Shown in pieces: positions 28,827 through 36,492 of a stretch of 36,492 nucleotides of DNA (positions are counted from its first letter, which is position 1; each line of letters opens with the position of its first letter). The DNA is from Strigomonas culicis (Eukaryota; Euglenozoa; Kinetoplastea; Trypanosomatida; Trypanosomatidae), in the NCBI GenBank assembly GCA_000482145.1, contig AUXH01000133.1:1-36492 (forward strand), given 5' to 3'. The notes beneath the pieces are model-generated. The model was given only the letters and a program-made list of their open reading frames with translations. It ran no database searches and was not told the DNA's origin. The position numbers and the translations under genes are program-made.

Positions 28827-30648
28827 ATGTTGACGCTCCGTCTCCCATCGCCGCCCTCCAGCGAGGCGGAGCTGCCCTTCGCCGCGTCGGCCTCCAGCTC
28901 GGAGGAGTCCCGCCGCGCCATGGTGGCGACGCGGGCGGTCTACCCGGCGGGTCTCGCCTACGTGGAGCGCGCCGCGCTGCTGGTGCAGCTGCGGCAGGAG
29001 GAGCGCCGCTGGCAGCAGTGCCACGCCGACCCGTCGCTCGCGCAGCTCTACCACGATCACGCCCAGGCGCGCCACGCCGACGTGAACCTCAACGAGGGCG
29101 AGGAGGAGAGCCAGACGCGCTACCAGGCCTCCAAGAAGAAGAAGTTCGTGAAGCTGAGCGACGACGATCTGCTCATCGACTGGTACGACGTGCTGAAGCT
29201 GGAGCAGCAGGACGGGGCGACGGAGGAGCAGATCCGCAACGCGTACCGGCGCCGCTGCCTGGAGACGCACCCCGACAAGCAGCGCAACCACTCGGATGAG
29301 CTCTTCAAGCAGGTGCAGCGCGCGTTCGACATTCTCGGCGACCCGGAGGTGCGCCTGACGTACGACTCCTCGCGCCCCTTCGACGACGCCATCCCGGAGG
29401 AGACGCTCGGCGACAAGGACTTCTACGCGACCTTCGCGCCGGTGTTCGAGCGCAACAAGAAGTGGAGCCGCGACAGCGCGCTGCCCTCGCTCGGCACGGA
29501 CGCGACGCCCATCAAGGACGTGGTGCGCTTCTACGACCGGTGGAACAGCTACCAGAGCTGGCGCGACTTTTCGCACGCAGCCGACCTCGAGGAGATCCAC
29601 GAGGACATGCCCCGCGAGGAGAAGCGCTTCTATCTCCGAGAGAACGAGCGGCAGCTGGCGCACTTCAAGCGCGAGGAGCAGCAGCGTATCCGCGCGCTGG
29701 TCGAGCGCGCCCGCAAGAACGACCCGCGCCTCCAGCGCCAGCGGCAGGCGGAGGACGACAAGCGCCGCCGCGAGGTGGAGGCGCGCGACGCCTTTCGCGC
29801 GAAGCTGCAGAACGAGCAGCAGCAGAAGCGGCTGGAGCAGGAGGAGCGCGAGCGCGCCAAGAAGGAGGCGGAGCGCCGGGCCGCGCAGGAGATCAAGGAC
29901 GCGATGCGGCAGGCGCACACGGACGTCGTGGCGCTCTTCGTGTCGCACCAGCTGCTGGACGAGGCGTCGTCGAACAAGCTCTTCTGCACCGTCGTGCGCC
30001 AGTCGAACATCACGTGGCTCTTCTCCAAGATCAACCAGCTCGCCGCCGCGCAGCAGGTGCTCGCGCGGCTACAGGGCCTCAGCACCGCCCGCGTGCCACG
30101 CCACAGCACGACGCTGGACAGCGCCGTCGCCGCCGACGCGACCGCGGACGAGGAGGAGAAGCAGGAGGTGGAGGTCGTGCTCGTCTTCAACGCCATCATC
30201 CACGAGAAGGAGCGGGAGGTCGGCTTCACGCGCTACGGCGACCCCGTCAAGAAGGCGCCGGCGGCGAAGCAGCCCGCGGCCGCGACGTCGGCCGCCGCGG
30301 CGGGCGCGCCGGCGCCGGCGTGGACGGAGGATGACCTCCACCGGCTGCAGAAGGCGACCGCCAAGTTCCCCCCGGGCACGATCGAGCGCTGGTCCAAGAT
30401 CGCCGTCGCGCTGCGCAACCGCTTCACCGAGGAGCAGGCGATGGCGAAGGTCAACGAGCTGCAGCACGCCCTTGCGGCCGGCGGCGCGGCAGCGCCCGCC
30501 GCGGGAGAGAAGGCGGCGGCTGCGGGACCTGAAGGACTACAAGGAAAAGGACAAGTTCCAGAAAATCGCCAAGATGGTGGATGGGAAGTCGGCCAAGGAG
30601 TGTTTTGATCGCTTTAAATTCCTGTGCGCGGTGAATAAGAAAAAGTAA
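28827..30648 (+). CDS. ZUO1: Zuotin/DNAJC2 ribosome-associated J-protein, frameshift near 3' end
   Basis: J domain at about 118-185 starts DWYDVLKLE, has HPD at 148-150 and ends near RLTYDSSRPFDD. The zuotin homology region follows (about 190-290), then a long charged coiled coil (about 285-380) like the ribosome-binding part of zuotin, an SANT-like unit from Trp499 (WTEDDLHRLQKATAKFPPG), and a second SANT-like end. That last part (DLKDYKEKDKFQKIAK to the TAA at 30646) is in frame 1, while the rest is in frame 3, so one surplus base lies near 30478-30525. Removing it gives 606 residues, close to animal DNAJC2; unrepaired, the frame-3 reading stops at 30608. Zuotin pairs with the Hsp70-like Ssz1 as the ribosome-associated complex, stimulating Hsp70 on nascent chains; animal DNAJC2 also works on chromatin. 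The HPD shows that Hsp70 stimulation should be retained. Confidence 0.9.
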
Positions 30649-31010
30649 CGGTGCTACATAATTTAATATAAAGCGTATGACTAATAAGAAGGAATAAGAA
30701 GAAAAACAGAGGAGAAAAGAAGATGGATACTGTGGCTGCTCGCTCTTTTCGTCATGCACGTGCGTGTCGCTTTTTCTTTTGATGTGGTGTATGTGTGTCT
30801 GTGTGTCTCTATGTGTTTGTATCTCTCTTTCTCTTGCTCTTCTGCATTTGCGTTACTCTTTTTTGTAAGTGAGGAAACGGATCTTCCAGATATTTATTGG
30901 TGTCGTTGTGTGACATCGCCACGACTATACATTGCATTGTTCCTGTTGCTTTTTTACGTTGTTTCCTTGTTTGTTTAGCTGTGTGTGAGAGAGAGAGAAA
31001 TACTAGCAAC
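30649..31010 (+). other. Spacer between zuotin and YIF1 genes
   Basis: No gene seen. It holds TG- and T/C-rich stretches (about 30783-30865) and the acceptor site of YIF1. Confidence 0.75.
30939..30978 (+). promoter_or_regulatory. Predicted spliced-leader acceptor of YIF1 gene
   Basis: A T-rich tract (30939-30976) runs into AG at 30977-30978, leaving 32 nt before the ATG at 31011. This is one of the clearest acceptors in the window. Confidence 0.7.
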
Positions 31011-31909
31011 ATGCAGTTCCAGCAAGGCCCCCCTTTTAATAATAACTACAATAATAATAATAATTACGGGCCCCAGACCGGGTTCGGCGGTGTCGATGAT
31101 GCTGTGCTGCGCATGGGCTTGCAGTACGGCCAGACCTTTGTCCAGCAAGGCATACAGCAAGGGGAGCAGAACCTCCTCGCGTACATGCCCATCGTCTCCA
31201 ACCTGGCGCGCTACTTCTGCGTCAGCAACAGCTACGTGAAGAAGAAGCTGGGCATCATTCTCTTTCCCTTTTTGCGCCGCGTACCGGCGCCCGAGCTGGA
31301 GGGCGGTGCTGGCACGGCGGAGGACGGCGGTTTCGGGAGCCCCGTGGGGTTCGGCGCATCCCCGTGCCGTCGAGCGGTGCCCGGCTGCGGCAGCCGGCCC
31401 CCGCCCTCCCCACCAAGGACGCCTACGCGAACGACCTCTACATCCCTTTGATGGGAGTCACCACGTACATTATTCTCTCTGCCTACTTACATGGGCTCGT
31501 GTATGCGAACGCGGTGAGTACGCAATACCTCCTGTCCACCGCGACGGAGATGCTGGTGTGGCTGTTCCTCGAAAACGTAGTCTTCAAGTTGATTGGCGTC
31601 GTGCTGCAGATCCTTCGCGGGGTGCCTGTTCTGGACGGTATGGCCGTGTGCGGCTACAAGTACGTGCTGCTCTGTGTCGTCCTCCTTTGCCGGTCTGTGT
31701 TTCCCGGCAACGGGCGATGGTTCCTCTTCCTTGTGTTCATGCTGTACGTGGTCTCGGCGAACTCTTTTCTGACGTTCAAACTCCTCGTGCGGTCGTACAC
31801 GCAGCCAGATGGCCGCGCGATGCCGCGCGCGCGGCTGCTCGCCATTATCGCCACACTGGTACAGATACCATGCATGGTGCGCATGTACACGAGGCCGCTG
31901 GGCACCTAA
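31011..31909 (+). CDS. YIF1: YIF1-family ER-Golgi membrane protein, frameshift in the middle
   Basis: The N-terminal half (frame 3) has a short Asn/Gln-rich start, then a conserved YIF1 segment with YFCVSNSYVKKKLGIILFPF. The C-terminal half (frame 2, from about 31345) has DLYIPLMG, the mark of the first membrane span in this family, CGYKYV, and about five hydrophobic segments (near 31456-31505, 31535-31620, 31645-31695, 31715-31790, 31835-31880). The change of frame lies near 31335-31360 and needs one missing base; with it the protein is 299 residues, the usual YIF1 length. YIF1 works with YIP1 and YPT/Rab GTPases in COPII vesicle formation and Golgi structure. The poly-Asn run coded by AAT echoes the tracts seen in the MORN gene. 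Stop is TAA at 31907. Confidence 0.86.
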
Positions 31910-32204
31910 GGCACCGAAAAAATCAGGCAAGAAAATGAAAAGGCGATAATAGATGTCCCCACGTCAAAAGCTGTGCGCAGTTGCTTTCGCTGTCTTGTTA
32001 TTGTATCTGTATGCTTCTCCCTTGTTGGTAGTGCTGCGTTGCTGTTCCCCGTAGTCCTTTGGCACAGGTGCGGCTGTCATGTGTTGCGCAGAGTCCCATT
32101 TCGAAACACTCCTTCGTCCTCTCCTCACTCTCTACTCGAACCCCACTTGTACCAAGGAAACGAAGAAAACGTGCAAAAGGTCTGTGTCCTTTGCTTTTAG
32201 GAAA
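31910..32204 (+). other. Spacer between YIF1 and PRP38 genes
   Basis: 295 nt, no gene seen. A T/C-rich stretch (about 32107-32150) and a final tttgcttttag at 32190-32200 are the candidate trans-splicing signals for PRP38. Confidence 0.7.
32190..32200 (+). promoter_or_regulatory. Candidate spliced-leader acceptor very close to PRP38 start
   Basis: A short T/C tract ends in AG at 32199-32200, only 4 nt before the ATG at 32205. An acceptor further upstream (an AG near 32157, after the T/C stretch at 32107-32150) would give a longer leader and is also possible. Confidence 0.4.
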
Positions 32205-32837
32205 ATGCTGTCGTGGAACTTGCAGGGCCGCAGCGCCTTCGCCGTCCTGGACCCGACCACACGCCACCGCATCGCGCACGCGCACAACATGACCCGCTGC
32301 CGGGATCAGCCGCTGCTGTGGGTGCTGGAGGAGCTCATCACGATCGAGAGTGTGGGCGGGCTCTCCGGCCCCCTCTTCCGGGTGGAGTACTTTTTGTGTC
32401 TCGTCGCCCGTGTGTTGCAGGCGGCGCCCGACCCGGCCGTCGTGCTCGCCCTCCTGCGCCAAGACGTGCACAAGTACCTGCGGGTGGCCGCGCTATTTAT
32501 GATCCGCCTCATTGGTAATGTGGCCATGCAAAAGGAGGCGGTGCGGGTGGGGTGGGACGACTACCGAAAAATACGCGTCTACGGAGACGAGGGGGAAGTG
32601 GACTACGTCTTCGACGCCACTCTACGAGGGCGAAAGCACCCCCGCGAGGCCGCTGAGGGAGAGCAGCCTCCTGTCAATATAGAGGAAGCGAAGCCGGCGC
32701 ACTACTTCATTCTCTGCATGGATGAACTGACGGACCGCCTCTTTCGTGTGGACAGCGACGGTGAAAAGCGGTCACAGTTTTTTGGCGTTCCCCTTCCGCC
32801 TCTCATGTTCACACCGCAAGGCACCTGCACCGCTTAA
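32205..32837 (+). CDS. PRP38: PRP38-family spliceosome protein, short form
   Basis: 210 residues from the ATG at 32205; the frame is open further upstream (ATG at 32079) but that part looks like leader sequence. Seen: a start that places HRIAHAHNMTRC where the family has its first helix, VGGLSGPLFRVEYFLCLVARVLQ, LLRQDVHKYLRVAALFMIRL (the family's hallmark E/DxxKYLRALAAFYLRL-type helix), DDYRKIRVYG, and MDELTDRLFRVDS before a conserved PLPPL end. This is the complete PRP38 domain with no Arg/Ser-rich tail. PRP38 is a U4/U6.U5 tri-snRNP-linked protein needed to activate the spliceosome. In trypanosomatids it would serve mostly trans-splicing. The block between DDYRKIRVYG and MDELTDRL carries a short insert not typical of the family. 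Confidence 0.83.
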   Translation: MLSWNLQGRSAFAVLDPTTRHRIAHAHNMTRCRDQPLLWVLEELITIESVGGLSGPLFRVEYFLCLVARVLQAAPDPAVVLALLRQDVHKYLRVAALFMIRLIGNVAMQKEAVRVGWDDYRKIRVYGDEGEVDYVFDATLRGRKHPREAAEGEQPPVNIEEAKPAHYFILCMDELTDRLFRVDSDGEKRSQFFGVPLPPLMFTPQGTCTA

Positions 32838-32963
32838 TGGTTTTCATCCTCTCTGGAACCATAAACAAAAAAAAAACTTCCTTCTTGTTGCTGTTGTTTC
32901 CCTCACGTTCATTTCTGGTTTGTCTACGCACACACTGCATCCACGCATGCCACGCCATGTACA

Positions 32964-32995
32964 CCCTCCTTCCTTTTCTCTCCCACAAAAAAAAG
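32964..32995 (+). promoter_or_regulatory. Predicted spliced-leader acceptor of membrane-protein gene
   Basis: A pure pyrimidine tract (32964-32984) is followed, after an A run, by AG at 32994-32995, giving a leader of about 57 nt before the ATG at 33052. This argues against the in-frame ATG at 32947. Confidence 0.65.
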
Positions 32996-33051
32996 AAGAT
33001 ACTTCTTCGGTAGACCAATACACCACTTTACGCCCAGCGACACTCAGTGCC

Positions 33052-33861
33052 ATGAGCCGCCTCGATATCGAACAGCAGCTGCGTGATCTGGAGAAAAGGG
33101 GTGGTGAACTCTCCGCCTTCGATGTTGTAAAGATTTCCTTCCTTCGGAGGGAGTACTACGATTGCGTGCAGCAGGCGTCCGTCGTTATCGCTGCCACGGC
33201 CGCCGTCCTCGCCCTTCTTCTACTGATTCTATCCGTCTTTCCGGCGAAGGTCGCAAAGCTCTACGCCAAGAACATCACCGCCGCCAGGGTTACCTTCTTT
33301 TCTTCGCTGACTCCCTTTCTCACCTCCCTCTTCGCGGTCTCGTGGGTGATCCTCGTCAGCGCGAATGGCGTCTTTTCTCTCATGAAGCACGCCGCCCTCT
33401 TGCACGAGGAGCACCGCAAAGTAGACCCCTCGATCGGGTCCCCGAAAGAGCTGGCCCTTGTGGAGCTTTTGCGGTCGGCACCCTTTCTGACTTTCGCGAT
33501 TGAAACGATGGGTATCATATTTGAGTGGACAGCCTACGCCCTTTGCCGGACAGATGTGGAAGTGCCTCTCATGGGAGCCTTGCTGGTGTTTTTCCCTAGT
33601 CTGTACCAGTCGTTGACATTGGACTCCACAGAGCCAGATCGACTGCCGTTGTGGATCACACACTCTGTTCTCTTCACCACTCTCTTCGTGCTGTTTTGCC
33701 TGTCGCGGACCTTTGTCATGGTCAACTACAAACTAATAAAGGAGGAGTACAACAAGCACCTGACAAACTCCCTCTACAAGGATCGCAAAGAAATGAAAGA
33801 GCTCAAGAGCAGGCCGGATGTTATGCAGCGACGCAGCGCAGCGGTCAAGAAACGTTCGTAA
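33052..33861 (+). CDS. Multi-pass membrane protein of unknown family
   Basis: 269 residues. A charged N-terminus (MSRLDIEQQLRDLEKRG) lies before about five hydrophobic segments: near residues 43-66 (VVIAATAAVLALLLLILSVF), 78-108, 150-172, 179-198 and 213-236. The C-terminus is strongly basic, ending VMQRRSAAVKKRS, and would probably face the cytosol. There is no signal peptide with a clear cleavage site. Some 24 residues between segments two and three carry charged residues (HEEHRKVDPS). I do not recognise the family. The start was chosen because the ATG at 33052 is the first after the pyrimidine tract and AG at 32995. It is the last gene of the cluster; the TAA is at 33859. Confidence 0.75.
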   Translation: MSRLDIEQQLRDLEKRGGELSAFDVVKISFLRREYYDCVQQASVVIAATAAVLALLLLILSVFPAKVAKLYAKNITAARVTFFSSLTPFLTSLFAVSWVILVSANGVFSLMKHAALLHEEHRKVDPSIGSPKELALVELLRSAPFLTFAIETMGIIFEWTAYALCRTDVEVPLMGALLVFFPSLYQSLTLDSTEPDRLPLWITHSVLFTTLFVLFCLSRTFVMVNYKLIKEEYNKHLTNSLYKDRKEMKELKSRPDVMQRRSAAVKKRS

Positions 33862-34476
33862 TTCAATTTGTTCATCCATAATAAACAAGCATCACACAAG
33901 TTCACCCTCTGCAATTGAAAAATGATGCAACTACCCTCTGCGAATGGCCTCCTTCCCGTCAGTATGGACCCCGCCCTCCCTACCCCGCCCCTCTTTCAAC
34001 TTTTCAAGCAACAACAAAAAAAAGAGCATACCACAGCCACGCAGAGCGGGCCTATGCCCTGCTGCCCTTTCCTAGCAAGGATCCATCCATCCCGCCTCCC
34101 TGGGCGCGGAGAAAGTCAAGTGGGCGCATCCCCAAGGGGCGTCCTCTGGTCGCCACGCGCTCAAAAGCTCCCACCCCACGCTTTCTCAAACGACATCTGC
34201 CGGAGGGCACACGCAACAACGTCTCATGACCCCCCTCCATTCCCTCGTAACTTGACGTTCGGCTGCGCTATGTGTGCGGGGGGGGGGTCGACGTTTTCCG
34301 CTATCAAGCAAGCGCCAGCCCGGGGGCACCTCAAGAAAAACAGAACATAAGCGCGCTGCAAAAAGAAACCCACGGGGCGAAGTGAATTCATCCAAAGCGC
34401 ACGACGTTTACTACTTAATCTCTTTTTTTTCTAACCGCTTGGCCACTTCCTAATACCCCTCCTTTTTTTTTCGAAA

Positions 34477-34494
34477 GGTGCGGGGCGGCGCACC
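34477..34494 (+). repeat. GC hairpin with GCGGGGCGG core
   Basis: Arms GGTGCG (34477-34482) and CGCACC (34489-34494) flank GGGCGG. The GCGGGGCGG core (34480-34488) recurs elsewhere in the tail. Confidence 0.75.
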
Positions 34495-34826
34495 CGGCCC
34501 CCAGCCCCTTTAAGGCACCAAAAGAAACAGGAGGGGGGGGGCCTCGGGCAGCCGCCGCCGCACCAACGCCACGCATCGCACAATCGTAATGTGCAAACGC
34601 GACTTTTTGCCGACGCTGTGTGGAGTCTGGCGTTCGGGCGCGCGTTGAGTTAAAAAGGCGCGGCCGGGGGGGGGGGGGGGCGCGCTGTATTTCTTGGAAA
34701 AGGCTGAGGGCAGGTAATCACGGGGATTCGGCCTGTCAAAAACGGAACCTAAAAAAAAAACGGAACTGATAAGAAATGGGGGAGCGGGGCGGGGGTACTC
34801 ACGCAGCACGTCATCTTTTTCTCTTT

Positions 34827-34847
34827 GCGCGCGCCGTTGGTGCGCGC
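34827..34847 (+). repeat. GC hairpin with GTT loop
   Basis: Nine-base arms (34827-34835 and 34839-34847) pair with eight Watson-Crick pairs and one G-T wobble around a GTT loop. Confidence 0.7.
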
Positions 34848-35236
34848 CTCGTTTTGCGCCACCCGCGCCAAGCGCCCCTCTTTTTTCCCACGCCCCGTGA
34901 TATTGAACAGACGCGCGGGGCCGCCAATGGCAAACAGTTTTCCTTGCTTTTGATGCGCTGGCTATCTTCAAACAAATAAAAGAACCCAAAAAGTACACAG
35001 AAATCATTATGTGCAGCGAGGCTCGTTGGCTTCGTTACTTTTATTTTTGTGGGGTCGCTGCAGAAAACATGGAATCGACAACAGTTGAGGGGGGGGGGGG
35101 TGATCGACGAGGGAAACCACCGGCCTCCAAAGGCGGCATAATCATATTTGAAGAGAGCGCCGGGTCGATCCGTGCCTCTCTGGTCTGTTTAAAGGCCTAT
35201 TTCTTTCTACTTTTTATTTGGAAAGATGCTTTTTGC

Positions 35237-35256
35237 GCGCGCCCCGCGGGGCGCGC
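35237..35256. repeat. Perfect 20-bp GC palindrome
   Basis: All ten pairs match around the centre at 35246/35247. It contains the GCGGGGCG core found in other parts of the tail and lies in otherwise mixed-composition DNA. Confidence 0.9.
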
Positions 35257-35504
35257 ACTGCTGTTATTATGTGGGTAACTCTTTGTGGTTTTGTGGCTAA
35301 ACCAGAACGAGCAAAAAACACTTCTATTAGCGGTATTTGGCGCGCCCCCTTGCTTGTGGATTTGTCGCGCATGAACACGATAATCAATCGACCCATTCCA
35401 AGTGAAATGTACTTCTCTCGCGGTTTCTCCTTCTTTTCCATTCTGATTGTTGCCCTGTGCCGTCACCATTGCTATCGCATGTCGTTGTCATTCTTTTTTC
35501 TTCA

Positions 35505-35530
35505 AGGGGCGCGGGGCGGCCCGAGCCCCT
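35505..35530 (+). repeat. GC hairpin with AGGGGC/GCCCCT arms
   Basis: Arms 35505-35510 and 35525-35530 pair fully; the loop contains the GCGGGGCGG core (35511-35519). Confidence 0.7.
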
Positions 35531-35706
35531 CGGTAACACCACACGCACGGACACACGCAACGCACACAAGCGAAACGATTTGCATCGCAGGGGTGAGGCA
35601 TACAAATGAAATATGAGACTAAGAATGAATGAGAATAATACTGTAACCTGTGAGCTGGTTGTTGATGGCCGTCTCGTTTGGTGCGTCTCCTCGGCGCGGC
35701 GTCCGC

Positions 35707-35721
35707 GGGCGGGGAGCGCCC
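35707..35721 (+). repeat. Short GC hairpin
   Basis: Arms GGGCG (35707-35711) and CGCCC (35717-35721) flank GGGAG. This is a weaker case than the others. Confidence 0.5.
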
Positions 35722-35959
35722 AGCTCGGCGTCCGAAATGGAAACGCCTATTCTTGGAATTCCTGAACGCCTGCGCCCCTTTTGGAGCCGTTGGTAGTTTC
35801 TAAGCAAACTTCAAACCGCATGGCATAATTATCTCTTGGGTGTGCGCGAAAAGGATCGCTTCTTTTTTCCTTTTCCTCTGCGGGCGGCTGCCGCGTGTCT
35901 TTCTCGCGCCCACCGACCACGCAAACCGAACCCGATGGGCGCCGAGAGAATTGCAGACA

Positions 35960-36492
35960 ACGGCCCTTCGTAAGCGGGTGCGTTGTTGTTACTATTTGCT
36001 ATTTGCTTTGGGGGCGCTTCGTGTCATGCGTGGCGGTCTTTTCTCTCTTTTTGTAAACAGGTCTCTTAGGGGCGGGGCGGGGCCTTTGGCCCGGCTTTGG
36101 GGTGCGCGGGGGCTCTTTCGGCGCCGGCTGTGCGCCGTGCCCCCCCCACGCCCGGCGGGTTTTTGGGGTGCCGGGGTGGGGACGGTTTTTGGGGCGCGCC
36201 GCCCCCCGGGGGCTCGGCCGTTTGTTCCTTTGTTCTTTTGGGGCCTCCCCTGGGTGGTGTGTTTGTCCCCGGGTTGATGCCATTGCCGGGCTTTCATTTT
36301 CTGGCGATTGCGGTTGTATTTTTTTTTGTTGCCCCCTCCCTTTTTGGTAAAAGTGCTTGCTTTGGGCTTCGCGGGGTGGGCCGCCGCTTTTTTCATGTTC
36401 GCGCGTTTCTGGGGCGGCGGCCTCGGGTCGTGGGGATTTGGTTTGCTGGGCGCTCGCCCCCGGGTGGCGGGGGGGGGGGGTCGTTTCCGGCG
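35960..36492 (+). other. GT-rich contig end
   Basis: The + strand is strongly enriched in G and T, with repeated TTTTTGGGG- or CTTTGGGG-type words (for example near 36093-36103, 36160-36168 and 36184-36194) and hairpins at 36080-36092 and 36119-36137. No coding signal is visible. Confidence 0.6.

Larger units (their letters stand above)
34278..35100 (+). repeat. Long poly-G runs on the + strand
   Basis: Runs of 10 G (34278-34287), 9 G (34533-34541), 15 G (34666-34680) and 12 G (35089-35100) lie in the gene-poor tail, with a further run of 12 G at 36469-36480. All are on the + (coding) strand; no comparable poly-C run is seen. They can fold into G-quadruplexes and are also hard to sequence, so lengths are uncertain. 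Confidence 0.85.
33862..36492 (+). other. Gene-poor tail with poly-G runs and GC hairpins
   Basis: 2631 nt in which I can support no gene. Open frames on both strands (up to about 145 codons) show no conserved content and no clear acceptor site. The region mixes AT-rich stretches with poly-G runs, GC-rich hairpins and, from about 35960, GT-rich DNA. No TTAGGG-type telomere repeat, tRNA or rRNA was found. It could be the end of a transcription unit, subtelomeric DNA or a badly resolved contig end. Confidence 0.65.

Noticed and set aside
33922..34350. 142-residue open frame after the last gene
   Set aside because: No recognisable domain, weak upstream splicing signal, and runs through a poly-G tract; could be revisited with RNA data.
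35161..35172. B-box-like word (gggtcgatcc) suggesting a tRNA in the tail
   Set aside because: A key position does not fit the B box and there is no A box or acceptor stem upstream.
35840..36277. 145-residue open frame in the GT-rich tail
   Set aside because: Composition is set by the GT-rich DNA (Gly, Phe, Arg, Leu runs); no conserved pattern.
33862..36492. Telomere repeats or a retroelement in the tail
   Set aside because: No TTAGGG-type arrays, reverse transcriptase motifs or long terminal repeats were found.
1..36492. CRISPR arrays, bacterial operons or phage genes
   Set aside because: Gene families are eukaryotic and no spaced direct repeats of CRISPR type are present.

Overview
The window looks like nuclear DNA of a kinetoplastid, most likely a trypanosomatid. 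Nine protein genes all read on the + strand and none needs an intron. They are separated by AT-rich spacers, nearly every one of which carries a polypyrimidine tract followed by an AG shortly before the next ATG, the usual layout for spliced-leader trans-splicing of a polycistronic transcript. TAA, TAG and TGA all end genes, so the standard code fits. Coding DNA is mostly GC-rich with long low-complexity protein inserts (poly-Asn, Gln, Ser, Ala, Gly). I cannot name the species.

Layout. 2-3252: 3' part of a WDR24-like GATOR2/SEA-complex gene, its start outside the window and its frame broken twice at poly-G runs. 3630-9029: a very long ELG1/ATAD5-like PCNA unloader. 9363-14379: a giant MORN-repeat protein split by one frameshift. 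14903-17320: a low-complexity protein of unknown function with a 177-bp tandem duplication. 18578-27946: a complete 3122-residue TOR kinase with a divergent FRB region and an unusual FATC tail. 28827-30648: zuotin/DNAJC2, frameshifted near its 3' end. 31011-31909: YIF1, frameshifted in the middle. 32205-32837: a short PRP38. 33052-33861: an unidentified multi-pass membrane protein. The remaining 2.6 kb (33862-36492) holds no gene I can support; it has long poly-G runs, several GC hairpins and a GT-rich end, which would fit the end of a transcription unit, a subtelomeric region or a poorly assembled contig end.

The genes do not form one pathway: neighbours in a kinetoplastid transcription unit are usually functionally unrelated. 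One link does stand out: a candidate GATOR2 subunit (upstream regulator of TORC1) and a TOR kinase lie in the same unit. The other genes serve DNA replication (ELG1), co-translational folding (zuotin), ER-Golgi traffic (YIF1) and splicing (PRP38).

Five single-base frame breaks occur in four otherwise well-conserved genes, while the 9.4-kb TOR and 5.4-kb ELG1 frames are intact. I read the breaks mainly as assembly or sequencing indels, but real breaks cannot be excluded from this sequence alone.
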